DNA from: Bacillus sp. FJAT-27225
GTDB taxonomy: Bacteria > Bacillota > Bacilli > Bacillales > Cytobacillaceae
Direction of reading: 5' to 3'
DNA length: 64,000 nucleotides
Assembly (NCBI RefSeq): GCF_001685025.1
Contig: NZ_MAYU01000001.1
Coordinates: forward strand, 999,971-1,063,970
Shown: piece after piece, positions 8,812 through 18,226 of the stretch
Position numbering within the stretch: the first letter of the stretch is position 1
Layout of the letters: the number at the start of each line of letters is the position of its first letter
Notes under the pieces: model-generated
Databases searched by the model: none
What the model saw: only the letters and a program-made list of their open reading frames with translations
Told to the model about the DNA's origin: nothing
Position numbers and translations under genes: made by a program

Positions 8812-9837
8812 TTACTTGGAGTCCCTGCCCTTGTTCTTGAACAAGTCGATATGATCAAGCGCTTTGCCCGTCCCAATTGCCACACAATCAAGCGGATTTT
8901 CCGCGATCAGGACTGGCATGTTTGTTTCTTCGCCGATCACTTTATCAAGATTGCGAAGCAGCGCCCCGCCGCCTGTCAGGACAATTCCCCTGTCCATAAT
9001 ATCAGCAGCAAGCTCAGGCGGTGTTTTTTCTAAAGTGCTCTTGACCGCCTCAACAATTGCATAGACTGTGTCACGAAGCGCGCCGGCAATTTCCTCAGCA
9101 GAAATTTCAATTGTTTTAGGAAGGCCAGTCAGCAGATCCCGGCCGCGGATTTCCATGTTTTCTATGCCTTCCGCATTTCCGGCGGAACCGATTTCCATCT
9201 TGATTGTCTCGGCAGTGCGGTCCCCAATCATGAGGTTATAGTTTTTGCGGATATATTGAATGATTGCGTCGTCCATTTCATCGCCGGCAATCCGGATTGA
9301 CTGGCTAGTCACAATGCCTCCAAGCGAAATGATTGCGACTTCAGTTGTACCTCCGCCGATGTCAACGACCATACTGCCTGTTGGTTCCCAAACTGGCAAG
9401 TTTGCGCCAATTGCAGCTGCGAAAGGTTCCTCTATTGGAAAAGCATCACGTGCCCCCGCCTGTCTTGTCGCGTCGATTACAGCACGGCGCTCAACAGCGG
9501 TAATTCCCGAAGGAACACAAACCATGATATAGGGCTTATTGCTTTTAAAAATGCCTTTGCTTTTCGTAGCTTGTTTAATATAATGCCTCATCATTGTTGC
9601 GGTTGTATCATAATCAGCAATGACTCCGTCCTTCATCGGCCTCATGGCAACAATATTGCCCGGAGTCCTTCCTATCATATTCTTCGCGTCATTCCCGACA
9701 GCGACAATATCCTTTGTATCTGTTTGAAAGGCAACAACAGACGGTTCCCTTAAAACAATTCCTTTTCCTTTAACATAAACGAGTGTATTGGCAGTCCCCA
9801 GATCTATGCCAAGATCTCTTGCCCCTAATCCAAACAT
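8812..9837 (-). CDS. mreB: Actin-like rod shape protein MreB
   Basis: MreB forms membrane-bound filaments that guide peptidoglycan synthesis in rods. The 341-residue protein has the actin-family phosphate-1 motif ([10 protein letters not shown]), phosphate-2 motif ([12 protein letters not shown]) and adenosine motif ([15 protein letters not shown]). The start [15 protein letters not shown] matches other Bacillus MreB. A TATAAT-like -10 lies at 9978-9983 just after radC, without a recognisable -35. Confidence 0.99.
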   Translation of the reverse strand: MFGLGARDLGIDLGTANTLVYVKGKGIVLREPSVVAFQTDTKDIVAVGNDAKNMIGRTPGNIVAMRPMKDGVIADYDTTATMMRHYIKQATKSKGIFKSNKPYIMVCVPSGITAVERRAVIDATRQAGARDAFPIEEPFAAAIGANLPVWEPTGSMVVDIGGGTTEVAIISLGGIVTSQSIRIAGDEMDDAIIQYIRKNYNLMIGDRTAETIKMEIGSAGNAEGIENMEIRGRDLLTGLPKTIEISAEEIAGALRDTVYAIVEAVKSTLEKTPPELAADIMDRGIVLTGGGALLRNLDKVIGEETNMPVLIAENPLDCVAIGTGKALDHIDLFKNKGRDSK

Positions 9838-10009
9838 AAATGTATCTCCCTTTCCGTTGCAAAAATTCGGTCATTAATCCACCCTGACTGAAGGTGGCTT
9901 CATATCAGAAATTGTTGAAAAACTCAGCAATTTGTTTGTAATTTTTAATGGGCAGGCCCTAAAAAATCATAAGCTTTATTATATCGTATCGTCAAATAAA
10001 AACATAGTC

Positions 10010-10699
10010 TCACAAGTACCCTTTTTCTTTAAGTGAAACAAATTTATTTTCCCCGATGATCAAATGGTCAAGTACGTCGATTCCTATTATCTTCCCGCAC
10101 TCCGACAGCCTCTTCGTGACCTCGATATCTTCCCGGCTTGGTGTTGGGTCGCCACTGGGATGATTATGGAGGCAAATGATGGAAGCTGCAGAGCGGCGGA
10201 AGGCTTCTTTAAAAACTTCGCGGGGATGAACGATGGAGGCATTCAAACTGCCGATGAAGATTGTCTGTTTGTGGAGAACCTGGTTCTTCGTATTGAGGTA
10301 GAGGCAGACAAAATGTTCCTGGCTGAGGAAGCGCATTTCATTCATCACATAGTTTGCGCCATCTTCCGGTGAACGGATGACATAGCGTTCATGATTTGAA
10401 AGATTGGCGACCCGGCCTCCCAATTCAAGCGCTGCCATCAGCTGAATCGCCTTTGCCTGGCCGATTCCCTTGATAGCGGTAATTTCCTCAAGCGAGGCAG
10501 CTTTCAAAAGCCTGAGACCTTCAAAATGCGAAAGAAGCCGGTTAGCCAATTGAAGGACCGATTCATCCTTTGTTCCGGTCCTTAAAAGCAGTGCAATTAA
10601 TTCATGGTTGGAAAGACTTGAGGGGCCGCCCGCAATAAAACGTTCACGCGGCCTCTCTTCCTGGGGATAGTCTCGGATCATTAATGTCGTACTGGTCAA
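10010..10699 (-). CDS. radC: RadC family JAB-domain protein
   Basis: RadC proteins have an N-terminal helix-hairpin-helix region (about 70-92, ITAIKGIGQAKAIQL) and a C-terminal JAB/MPN metalloprotein domain with the signature HNHPSGDPTPS (His178, His180, Asp184). Their cellular role is unsettled despite the historical DNA-repair name. The 229-residue length is normal. It lies between maf and mreB as in B. subtilis (YsxA). Confidence 0.95.
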   Translation of the reverse strand: MTSTTLMIRDYPQEERPRERFIAGGPSSLSNHELIALLLRTGTKDESVLQLANRLLSHFEGLRLLKAASLEEITAIKGIGQAKAIQLMAALELGGRVANLSNHERYVIRSPEDGANYVMNEMRFLSQEHFVCLYLNTKNQVLHKQTIFIGSLNASIVHPREVFKEAFRRSAASIICLHNHPSGDPTPSREDIEVTKRLSECGKIIGIDVLDHLIIGENKFVSLKEKGYL

Positions 10700-10757
10700 C
10701 CAATTTTCCTCCCTTGTAAGCGGGAGCGCCCGGACAAAGATTGTCCGAAAACCACAT

Positions 10758-11330
10758 TTAGTATGGAAGCGGAAAGCCAGCCCTGGTAAGCTCCCTTACT
10801 GTCCGGGACACAGGAAGCCCGACAACCGCAAAATAGTCGCCGTCAATTTTTTTGACAAGCATGCTGCCAAGCCCCTGAATACCGTAACCGCCGGCCTTGT
10901 CCATTGGCTCGCCGCTGTCCACATAATAGTCAATTTCCCTGTCCGTCAGCTCCCAAAAATGGACTTCAGTTTTTTCATAAAAACAGGTTTCCGCATCCGG
11001 AGAAATAATCGCAACCCCGGTATAAACATAATGGACACTGCCTGACAAACGCTTCAGCATCCCAATCGCTTCCTCACGGTCAGCAGGCTTGCCCAGCACC
11101 TCGCCATCTGCCACGACAATTGTGTCGGCACCAATGACAACATCATTCGGATGCTCGGCAAAAACGATGGACGCCTTCCGTTCAGCAAGCCCCATGACAA
11201 TATCCTCAGGAGACGTACCGGGAGCAAAGCTTTCGTCAACATCTGAGCTGTAAATGTGGAAATGTAGCTGGAGAGTTTCAAGAAGTTCCTTCCGCCGCGG
11301 AGAAGAAGAGGCTAAAATGAGGTTCGGCAT
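10758..11330 (-). CDS. maf: Maf family nucleotide pyrophosphatase / septum formation protein
   Basis: Maf proteins hydrolyse dTTP/UTP or modified nucleotides to monophosphates and affect septum formation when overproduced. I use the ATG at 11330 (MPNLILASSSPRRKELLE, 190 residues), which follows AAAGGTGATT; an upstream in-frame start adds 24 residues that do not fit the family. Motifs SSSPRRKELL, the catalytic VIGADTIVV and KPADREEA are present. Confidence 0.96.
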   Translation of the reverse strand: MPNLILASSSPRRKELLETLQLHFHIYSSDVDESFAPGTSPEDIVMGLAERKASIVFAEHPNDVVIGADTIVVADGEVLGKPADREEAIGMLKRLSGSVHYVYTGVAIISPDAETCFYEKTEVHFWELTDREIDYYVDSGEPMDKAGGYGIQGLGSMLVKKIDGDYFAVVGLPVSRTVRELTRAGFPLPY

Positions 11331-11519
11331 ACAATCACCTTTCTTTTTGCTTCGTTTGGGGAGATACAGTTCAATCGTATCAAACTTCACCCTTGCAAAC
11401 AATTTCTAATCATTAAAGTGTCGAAATTTTTCAGGTTTTATTCTATTAAAAACCAACTTTTGTAATCAACACTGCTGTTAATTTCCGTTCCAGAAAGGGA
11501 AGCTTCTAAGAATTCACAT

Positions 11520-11790
11520 CGCAGAGACAGGCGGCTTTTGCCTGTCGCGAGGCGCTTCGCTTTCCGTGGGGCTGGCGGTGAGTTGTCTAGCTGCGGCTCC
11601 TAGCTCCTCGAGGTCGCTTCGGTCCTTCAACTGAAGTCAAAGTACGACTTCTGCCTCAGGCCCTCCAGCGCTCGTCGGAGCTGGGCAGTCGCCTCTGCTT
11701 TTCTTTCTCCTCGGCGCGAGCGCCTGTGGGGTCTCACCTGCCCCGCTACTCCCATAGGAGTCTTCGCTCCTTCCACTCCAATCAACACTA
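11520..11790. repeat. GC-rich structured intergenic element (copy A)
   Basis: The gap between maf and spoIIB holds no supported gene but a 270-bp GC-rich stretch full of short inverted repeats. It includes AGACAGGCGGC/GCCTGTC, a CTCGAGGTCGCTTCGGTCC segment, GAAGTC/GACTTC, and GGCGCGAGCGCC. Parts recur at 49.22-49.40 kb and, more loosely, at 12.93-13.05 kb. It looks like a dispersed non-coding repeat. Confidence 0.6.
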
Positions 11791-11814
11791 TTCACTTGTT
11801 CGTTTTATATATTC

Positions 11815-11849
11815 GAAAAAAAACAACCCCGGGTGTTTGCCCGGGGTTA
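11815..11849 (-). terminator. Intrinsic terminator after spoIIB
   Basis: A 9-bp GC-rich stem (AACCCCGGG/CCCGGGGTT) with a 6-nt loop is followed on the minus strand by a run of Ts. Confidence 0.9.
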
Positions 11850-11856
11850 GGTATGC

Positions 11857-12891
11857 TTAAAAAGACTGATAGGATACAAGGAAATCGAGAAGGTGCTGCT
11901 GGGCTTTGATGCTTCCTGCTTCATCAGGAGTTGATGAGAGAAGGGTGGCAGCACTTAAAAGGCCGTTATACAACTTTTTTACATTTTCGTTCTTAAATTT
12001 ACTTGAATCTGTTTTCTTCAGTTGTGCAAGGGCCTGTTTGGCTGTTTCGTCAGGGCTGCCGCCACTGATCCCCGCTGAAGCCGCTCCGCTTAATGAATTA
12101 TAGAGCGCTGGGGATTCTTTTAAAAAAGCAGCTTCCTGCTCAGACAGTTTCCCTGCATCTTTTTCAGGAAGTGCCACTTCCTTTGCATATATCTCGATGC
12201 CTTTGGCCTTCATCGCGGCTCCAACTTCCTTGGCCTTCTCCAGGCTGTCAGCAACGCCGACCAGCATCATTGCTTTACCATCCATGTCGAGGACTGCAGC
12301 CGGGATACCTTTTGAGACAAGTTCATCTTTTTTCGATTCTGCCGAGTCTTTTTTTGTATAAACACCTTCCTGGACAGCAAATGTGGAAAGGGGCAACAAT
12401 GTAAAGGCAGCTTTTTTATCAGAGGTTTTAGGGTCTTTCTTGCTTGTACCAGCAACAGGCTTTATCGGAGAGCCGACTTCTTCCAGCACATCGCCTGAAC
12501 CGAGCATCTTCAGCATCCCGGTACCAAACGTAACCCCGATTAGAATGGCGAAGATAATCGGAATGACAAGCGGTTTCAATGAGATTGTATTAAATTTAAA
12601 TGATTGTCTGGACGGTTTTGAAGACTTGGCTGGCTTGGGGTAAATGGAGGCGGTATCAGTCGCTTCCTTAATTATGTATTCCTTTGGTGCTTCAGGCTCC
12701 AGTTCCGGTAATATCCAGTCAAAGCTTTCCTCACCTGTTTCAAGCGCCGCTGCCTGTTCAATCTCTGCAGAGGTTGCACTATCAAGCGGGACGGTTTCTT
12801 TCTTCGGTATTTCCTTTTTCAACTCTTCTTTATATGGCCGGCTGTCACCATTTATTTTTATCGTAATCGTATTTTTTTTCGGCTTGTCCAC
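11857..12891 (-). CDS. spoIIB: Stage II sporulation protein B (SPOR domain)
   Basis: SpoIIB localises to the sporulation septum and helps septal peptidoglycan thinning during engulfment. The 344-residue protein starts at a GTG and has a cytoplasmic basic/acidic N-terminus (TITIKINGDSRPY, like other SpoIIB), one membrane helix (about 108-130), and a SPOR-like domain (about 165-235: FAVQEGVYTKKDSAESKKDEL). Identification rests on domain order and position next to maf and the comC/pilus locus. Sequence conservation outside these regions is low, as is usual for SpoIIB. Confidence 0.88.
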   Translation of the reverse strand: MDKPKKNTITIKINGDSRPYKEELKKEIPKKETVPLDSATSAEIEQAAALETGEESFDWILPELEPEAPKEYIIKEATDTASIYPKPAKSSKPSRQSFKFNTISLKPLVIPIIFAILIGVTFGTGMLKMLGSGDVLEEVGSPIKPVAGTSKKDPKTSDKKAAFTLLPLSTFAVQEGVYTKKDSAESKKDELVSKGIPAAVLDMDGKAMMLVGVADSLEKAKEVGAAMKAKGIEIYAKEVALPEKDAGKLSEQEAAFLKESPALYNSLSGAASAGISGGSPDETAKQALAQLKKTDSSKFKNENVKKLYNGLLSAATLLSSTPDEAGSIKAQQHLLDFLVSYQSF

Positions 12892-12930
12892 AATCAGCGC
12901 ATCCCTTCTGCCACGGCGGATTTGTTTAAT

Positions 12931-13045
12931 CCAGCTTCAGCGGCTAAACCCTCGAGGTCTTAAGCCGGCCCACTTCGGAGGGCAGGCCCCTCCTGCGGGT
13001 TCCGTCTTAAGCTGGTCGGGTTTAACCAAGCCGCTTCAGCTTTTT
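12931..13045. repeat. GC-rich inverted-repeat element (copy B) upstream of spoIIB
   Basis: A 115-bp palindromic element. CCAGCTTCAGCGGCTAAACC at the left is matched by GGGTTTAACCAAGCCGC at the right; the TTAAG-containing arms and a GGCAGGCCCCTCCTGC centre add further pairing. Its edges (CAGCTTCAGC, CCCTCGAGGTC) resemble copies A and C. It occupies the space between the pilO terminator and spoIIB, where the spoIIB promoter should be. Confidence 0.65.
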
Positions 13046-13065
13046 GATAATCCTACCATACAGGC

Positions 13066-13100
13066 AAAAAAAAATAACAAGGTTTTTGTCGCCTTGTTAT
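13066..13100 (-). terminator. Intrinsic terminator after pilO
   Basis: A 9-bp perfect stem (ATAACAAGG/CCTTGTTAT) is followed on the minus strand by eight or more Ts. It ends the long pilus operon. Confidence 0.9.
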
Positions 13101-13124
13101 AAGATGCTTTCGCCAAATCCTGAT

Positions 13125-13949
13125 TTAATTTTCATTTTTATCGTCTGTTTCTTCCTTCACTGTATTCGAGAAGGTTGTCAATGGATTCTTCTTTTTCGCT
13201 GGCTCCGGTGCTTCGATGTTCGGAGTCTGCTGTGCGAGGTCGGCCAAGCCAGGCATATAAAATGCCGACAGTGTTAATGTAAAGGCGATTGGTGGTTCCT
13301 CGGCAACAACTGTAGTCACCTCTGGGCCACCTGTATAGTTGATAGATTCAACCACAGCGATCCGCTTAAGGCTCTCCAATGTTGCAATGAATTTTTCAAT
13401 TTCCGGATAACCAGGTGCCTGTACAGAAAGCTGGACGGTCACCTTTTTCACACCCTCTGGAACAGGGATAACGGATTTAGGCGGTAGAGGCTGGCCATTT
13501 TCGTCTGTTGCCGCGTCTTCAGTGGGTTGGCCTTCTGCAGGAGTTTCCGTCGTTTCAGAAGTTCCAGTTGCTGTCTCAGCAGCAGCTTCCCCATTTTCAG
13601 CTTCAGGCTTTTCTACAGTTCCATCTTTCGCAAACGACATGGACAAAACTTTTGAACCTGACACCACTTCCGCTTTTTCAAAATCAAGAATCAGCTGTTC
13701 GACGAGCGGCTTTACCGGAATCCGATTCTGTAGCTGAGTTGTTGTTTCAGTCGAAAACTCCTCCGTCTCCTTCTCTTTGCCTTGCAGGACAGCGAGAAGC
13801 TGCTCTTCGGTTTTAAGCGAAGCTTTCTTCATCTCAAGATCGCTTTTTAACGGACTGACCCAGGAGAAATATCCTCCTGCAGCAAACAAGACGAGGAAGA
13901 ATGCGAGACTAATTACGGCCATTTTTTGTTTTTTAGGATCCAGCCTCAT
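13125..13949 (-). CDS. pilO: Type IV pilus assembly protein PilO-like
   Basis: PilO with PilN forms the inner-membrane alignment complex of type IV pili. The 274-residue protein has one N-terminal membrane helix (about 10-30), a coiled coil (about 35-70), and a ferredoxin-like domain. The last includes a long low-complexity Ala/Glu/Thr-rich insert (about 120-155), which is unusual. It overlaps pilN by 4 nt and is last in the operon. Identification rests on topology and position; sequence similarity in this family is weak. Confidence 0.8.
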   Translation of the reverse strand: MRLDPKKQKMAVISLAFFLVLFAAGGYFSWVSPLKSDLEMKKASLKTEEQLLAVLQGKEKETEEFSTETTTQLQNRIPVKPLVEQLILDFEKAEVVSGSKVLSMSFAKDGTVEKPEAENGEAAAETATGTSETTETPAEGQPTEDAATDENGQPLPPKSVIPVPEGVKKVTVQLSVQAPGYPEIEKFIATLESLKRIAVVESINYTGGPEVTTVVAEEPPIAFTLTLSAFYMPGLADLAQQTPNIEAPEPAKKKNPLTTFSNTVKEETDDKNEN

Positions 13950-14587
13950 AGCCCGCTCTCCCCTTCCTCTTGCTCAAGGATTGCAGCTTTCACCGAATCC
14001 TTATTTAGCTTGATTTCGAATTGTCCCTGGTAGCGAGGCAAAATGTCTTTCTTTTTCTCATTGTTTACATTCACTGTTGTAGATTCAGCAGTTTGCTGCT
14101 CTCCGACTGTCTGTGTGGCAGCAAGGCTTGACAATGTAGCTTCGGTAACCCATCCCGAACCATTCAGCCTGTTCAGAAAATAAGCCGCCTCACGTGTTGT
14201 ATCAAATTGGACCGATAACGTGACAACGCCGGTCTCCTGATAGGCAAAAGTTTGGATAAAGCCGCGTTCAGGCAGCAGAGACGTGAATTCCTTCATAACC
14301 GGCACAGACGGAATCGCATAATCCTCAGCCCATGTAACCGATTGTTCAAGCTTGGCAACCGAATCAGCAGCAGTGACTTCGGTTGCCTTCTTCTCTTCAA
14401 TTTCCTGCAGCTTTTTGGTGGTTTCTAACCGGTTGTCCACCGCAGCAATATCAATCTTCAAGGAAGAGGACTGCCAATAGAGGAAACCGCCTGCTGCAAA
14501 AAACAACACCGTAAATATCAGAGAAACAGCAACCAGGCTGCCGCTTTTTCTTTTCTTTTTCGGAAGCAAGTTAATATCAATCAGCAT
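13946..14587 (-). CDS. pilN: Type IV pilus assembly protein PilN-like
   Basis: The 213-residue protein begins MLIDINLLPKKKRK, the PilN N-terminal motif (INLLP) that binds the cytoplasmic actin-like PilM. A membrane helix (about 19-39), a coiled coil (about 45-75) and a small periplasm-facing-type domain follow. It overlaps pilM by 1 nt and pilO by 4 nt, so the three are co-translated. Confidence 0.88.
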   Translation of the reverse strand: MLIDINLLPKKKRKSGSLVAVSLIFTVLFFAAGGFLYWQSSSLKIDIAAVDNRLETTKKLQEIEEKKATEVTAADSVAKLEQSVTWAEDYAIPSVPVMKEFTSLLPERGFIQTFAYQETGVVTLSVQFDTTREAAYFLNRLNGSGWVTEATLSSLAATQTVGEQQTAESTTVNVNNEKKKDILPRYQGQFEIKLNKDSVKAAILEQEEGESGL

Positions 14588-15582
14588 TACCTCACCTCTT
14601 TCAAAGAAAGCCCAAGCGCAAGCGCATGCGTCTGCGGAAGCGATTTGTTCCGGCTGTTATGGATCGATTCTGTCGGGAAAGTGAAAATCGGCAAATCGAA
14701 CTGTTCCTTCATTTCATCATGGATGCGGTCAAGCAGCGGATGATCCCCGACAAGCAGGATTTTGTTTACACCAGTGGTCTCAACATTGGCCGAATAGCGG
14801 TAGAAGTCCATTAATTTATTCATTTCCGAATAAATCATTGAAAACTGGCCATCAAGCTTGTAGGAGTCACCTTTGTACTGGTATTCGCATGTTCCGGAAC
14901 GGTCCCGGCGAATCTCCCAGTCGTTCACCTCGAAATCGAGTGGGAACTGCCTCATAAAGTATGGTACCTGCTCCTCGAAAATGGTCATATTGACTGAGGT
15001 CAAATTGACTTGGACAGTAAACAAGCTTTCATCCGGCTGCGGGGCTTCCAATGAGTAATAAAGGCGGTAAAGGGCAAGCGGAGATATGTCTGCCGCAACC
15101 GGAACCAGCTTTGCTCCGCTTATAAGTTCGGAATACTCCTGAACAAATTTTTCAGGAGACGCGAAGAGAAGAAGCTCCTTTTTGCCGTCTTTTTCGCCGA
15201 GAGGATAGACGTCAAATACCGGGTCCTCAAACGGAAGATGGATGCTCGCGCCCAGTTCCATATAAAGATGGCTATCGATTTCATCATCTTCGACATCGGC
15301 AGGGATCGCAATTTTACGGATAATCACCAGGGGATCCGGTACGATGAAATGAATGGGTCTTCTAGCAATCTTCCATTCATTGATACATTCTTCAAGAATG
15401 ACAGAAAGAGTCTGAAAGTCAGTAATCTTTCCCTCCTCAATGATGCCAGGCGGGATGTTGCGCTCTCCCCACCTTAGCGCAGTAGGAGGATTCGCTGACT
15501 TCAGCTCAAGATAGCGGATACTATGGTCATTAAAGATAAGATTAATTGGTCGTTTATTTCCAAGTGAAAGGGAAAAGGCCAT
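14587..15582 (-). CDS. pilM: Type IV pilus assembly ATPase-fold protein PilM
   Basis: PilM is an actin-fold cytoplasmic protein that binds the PilN N-terminus and couples the assembly motors to the membrane complex. The 331-residue product starts MAFSLSLGNKRPINLIF and contains the strand pattern of the fold (HFIVPDPLVIIRKIAIP, ALYRLYYSLE, GVNKILLVGDHPLLD). The ATPase motifs are weaker than in Gram-negative PilM. It precedes pilN directly. Confidence 0.82.
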   Translation of the reverse strand: MAFSLSLGNKRPINLIFNDHSIRYLELKSANPPTALRWGERNIPPGIIEEGKITDFQTLSVILEECINEWKIARRPIHFIVPDPLVIIRKIAIPADVEDDEIDSHLYMELGASIHLPFEDPVFDVYPLGEKDGKKELLLFASPEKFVQEYSELISGAKLVPVAADISPLALYRLYYSLEAPQPDESLFTVQVNLTSVNMTIFEEQVPYFMRQFPLDFEVNDWEIRRDRSGTCEYQYKGDSYKLDGQFSMIYSEMNKLMDFYRYSANVETTGVNKILLVGDHPLLDRIHDEMKEQFDLPIFTFPTESIHNSRNKSLPQTHALALGLSLKEVR

Positions 15583-15638
15583 GCAAACTACCCCTTTAGT
15601 TAAGAGAAATCAGGACACAGAATACGTGCCTGCGGATG

Positions 15639-16385
15639 CTATGAAAAAAAGCTTAAATATAAATCTATTAATTGATTTCCGAAAAAGTAGGCAACGAGTG
15701 TGGCAAGTGCAATAAACGGACCAAATGGAATCGGCTCACGTTTTTTAATTTTTTTCGACAGTATACCCACAATTCCAAAAACGGCCCCGAATAATGTAGC
15801 AAGGAAGAACGAAAGGAACATCAGCTTCGTTCCAACAACAAAACCGATTAAGGCGTAAAGCTTAATGTCGCCTCCACCCATGCCGCCTTTGCTGACATAG
15901 GCAATCAAGAGCAGAAGCAGAAAGCCGGCAGCCGCACCGAGCAGCGAATCCCACCAGGGCGAAAGCGGCCAAAGGATGCGTTCAAATAAAAAAATCCCTG
16001 CAAACACCAACAAGATTTTATCAGGGATAAGCATATAGTTGATGTCAGATACAGTAATGATAATGAATAACGAAATCAGTGTCCAGGCGATGATCAGTTC
16101 CCAACTCCAGCCAAGCAGGACAGGTGCAAGGACAAAGAGGATTCCAGTCAAAAACTCCATGATTGGATAAATGGGGGAAATCCGCGACCCACAGCCGCGG
16201 CATTTCCCCCATTGAAAAACATATGAGAAAACTGGAATCAATTCATGAGCCTTAAGCTTGTGTCCGCAATTGGGACAGGCAGAGCCTGGGCTGACAATTG
16301 ATTGTCCATTTGGCACCCTTAGTCCGACTACGTTGAAGAAGGAGCCGAAGGTGATGCCGTATAAAAACAAAAGAAATATAAACAT
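15639..16385 (-). CDS. pilD: Prepilin leader peptidase / N-methyltransferase (PilD/ComC type)
   Basis: This membrane aspartyl protease removes class III prepilin leaders and methylates the new N-terminus. The 248-residue protein has the N-terminal domain with two CxxC pairs (Cys37/Cys40 and Cys62/Cys65) and catalytic aspartates Asp114 (SDINYMLIPD) and Asp173 (GMGGGDIKLY), with seven to eight membrane helices. It sits at the comC locus between spoIIB and folC, so it may serve both the pilus genes here and the competence pseudopilus elsewhere. Confidence 0.95.
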   Translation of the reverse strand: MFIFLLFLYGITFGSFFNVVGLRVPNGQSIVSPGSACPNCGHKLKAHELIPVFSYVFQWGKCRGCGSRISPIYPIMEFLTGILFVLAPVLLGWSWELIIAWTLISLFIIITVSDINYMLIPDKILLVFAGIFLFERILWPLSPWWDSLLGAAAGFLLLLLIAYVSKGGMGGGDIKLYALIGFVVGTKLMFLSFFLATLFGAVFGIVGILSKKIKKREPIPFGPFIALATLVAYFFGNQLIDLYLSFFS

Positions 16386-16388
16386 TAA

Positions 16389-16904
16389 TTACCTTTTAAC
16401 TACAGCTGTTCTGACCAATCCCGAAAGAGCAGCCTTTTGAATTTTTCTTTCACTTCCATACAGATTAACAACGTATGTGTAACCTTTTCCACTCTTTGTA
16501 ACTTCTACATATGAGGTAGTATCAGCTGGAGCAGTACCTATTAATGATTTCGTAGCATCTGCATCGTCCACTAAATCAGGATCACCTTTCTCATAATTAG
16601 AACCGTCTGGGTCCTTAACTTCATCAATATAACCTTGTGCTTCTAAGTAAGCTAATGATATATAACTCTTCCCACCATCAGTTTTCGGCTGAAGGGCAGG
16701 ATCTGAAGTAATTGCCAATTTTGCAGAATTGATCATTTGCTGAGCATTTGCAATGTGAGCATCTTTCTTAGTATTGTCGATTAGTCCACCAATTGCTGGA
16801 ATGGCAATCGCAGCAATAATCCCCAGAATAACAATAACAGCAAGCAACTCGATCAGTGTCAAACCACGCTGATCTTTTATTTTTTTCTTTAAACTTTTGA
16901 ACAT
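16389..16904 (-). CDS. pilA: Major type IV prepilin
   Basis: The 171-residue protein has a basic leader MFKSLKKKIKDQRG and a class III cleavage site before LTLIELLAVIVILGIIAAIAIP, followed by a soluble pilin domain. Glu5 of the mature protein is present. It lies 3 nt upstream of the prepilin peptidase start and 107 nt after pilC. It is more AT-rich than its neighbours, which fits a fast-evolving structural subunit. It is probably the major pilin because it is the only prepilin inside the main operon. Confidence 0.93.
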   Translation of the reverse strand: MFKSLKKKIKDQRGLTLIELLAVIVILGIIAAIAIPAIGGLIDNTKKDAHIANAQQMINSAKLAITSDPALQPKTDGGKSYISLAYLEAQGYIDEVKDPDGSNYEKGDPDLVDDADATKSLIGTAPADTTSYVEVTKSGKGYTYVVNLYGSERKIQKAALSGLVRTAVVKR

Positions 16905-17011
16905 TTTCCCCGCTCCTTCTAAGGTCTATAACCCAAATAAATTAGTACTCTTACAGTATATAACAAGTTTGGCATGTAAAAAAGAGGGTATTTGTAGAAT
17001 TTAAACTAATT

Positions 17012-18226
17012 TTAGTACTTTTTGTCAAATTGGTTAAACATTTCAAACATAGGAATCATAATACTTAGAACAATAGTACCTACTAATACCGCCAAAACAA
17101 CTATCATTAATGGCTCTATAAGGGATTTTAACTTGTCTGTTCCAATATCTACTTCCTTTTCATAAAATTCTGCTACTTTATCCAGCATGGCATCCAAGGA
17201 ACCAGTTTGCTCACCGATTGAAACCATTTGAGTGACTAAGGGAGGAAATGCCCAATGAGATTCCATTGGAATAGTCATAGATTGTCCTTTTTCCAGAGAA
17301 TCACGTGATTTTTTTACTACCCTGGCAATCACTTCATTTTCAACAACATTTTCGACAATCGACATCGATTGAAGAATGGGAACTGAGCTAGCAAATAAGG
17401 AACTTAATGTTCTAGTCATTCTTGCTAAAACTGCCTTGCGCATTAGATTGCCAAAAATCGGCATCCTTAAGATTGCATAATCCAAATAATACTTAGTCTC
17501 TTTATTTCTCCTTAGTGCAATAACCCCAGCTACAATCCCTATCGAAATTATTAGGAGCAGCCACCACCACACTTGGACAAAGTCACTGGCTGACATAACA
17601 AATTGTGTAATCGCCGGTAATTCTCCTCCCATATCATCAAACATAGTGACAAAGGTAGGAACAATTGATGTTAATAGAAAAATAACTACTCCAATTGCTA
17701 AGACACCAATTACGGCAGGATACGTTAAAGCAGACACAATTTTTTGCTTTGTATGATGCTGTTTTTCAAAATGGTCTGCCAGCCTTTCCAATGTTCCATC
17801 AAGATTACCACTTGCCTCTCCAGCACGAAGCATATTTACAAACATAGGAGAAAAAATCTTTTTATGCTTTGTTACTGCTTGTGAAAGCGGACGGCCTTCA
17901 CGAAGTTCAGACTCAATTAAAATCAAAGCTTTTTTTAAAGCCTTGCTTTCGGTTTGTACAGACAAAATTGACGTTGCATCGACAACAGTTACTCCAGCTT
18001 TGAGCAATGTTGCAAACTGCCGAATGTAAATAACAAAATGCTCCAGCTTGACCGGATTCCCTATAGAAATATCCTTTGTCAAGAGTGTTTCAGGCATTTC
18101 ACTAATATCAACTACACGCACGCCATCTTCTTTTAGCTTTAGGAGTGCCTCCCGTTTAGAGACTGCATTAATGACCCCTTGCCTCGTTCCCCGCCTGTCA
18201 CGTCCTTCATATTTAAATCGTGCCAT
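17012..18226 (-). CDS. pilC: Type IV pilus inner-membrane platform protein PilC
   Basis: PilC/GspF-family platform protein on which the PilB and PilT motors act. The 404-residue protein has two GspF cytoplasmic domains (about 60-190 and 265-390) and three membrane helices (about 168-190, 215-238, 375-398). Its ATG overlaps the last base of the pilT stop codon. Length and topology are as expected. Confidence 0.95.
   Translation of the reverse strand: MARFKYEGRDRRGTRQGVINAVSKREALLKLKEDGVRVVDISEMPETLLTKDISIGNPVKLEHFVIYIRQFATLLKAGVTVVDATSILSVQTESKALKKALILIESELREGRPLSQAVTKHKKIFSPMFVNMLRAGEASGNLDGTLERLADHFEKQHHTKQKIVSALTYPAVIGVLAIGVVIFLLTSIVPTFVTMFDDMGGELPAITQFVMSASDFVQVWWWLLLIISIGIVAGVIALRRNKETKYYLDYAILRMPIFGNLMRKAVLARMTRTLSSLFASSVPILQSMSIVENVVENEVIARVVKKSRDSLEKGQSMTIPMESHWAFPPLVTQMVSIGEQTGSLDAMLDKVAEFYEKEVDIGTDKLKSLIEPLMIVVLAVLVGTIVLSIMIPMFEMFNQFDKKY

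Noticed and set aside
9978-9983. Full sigma-A promoter for mreB
   Set aside because: TATAAT is present, but no -35 lies at 16-18 bp and the nearby TTGACG is only 6 bp away.
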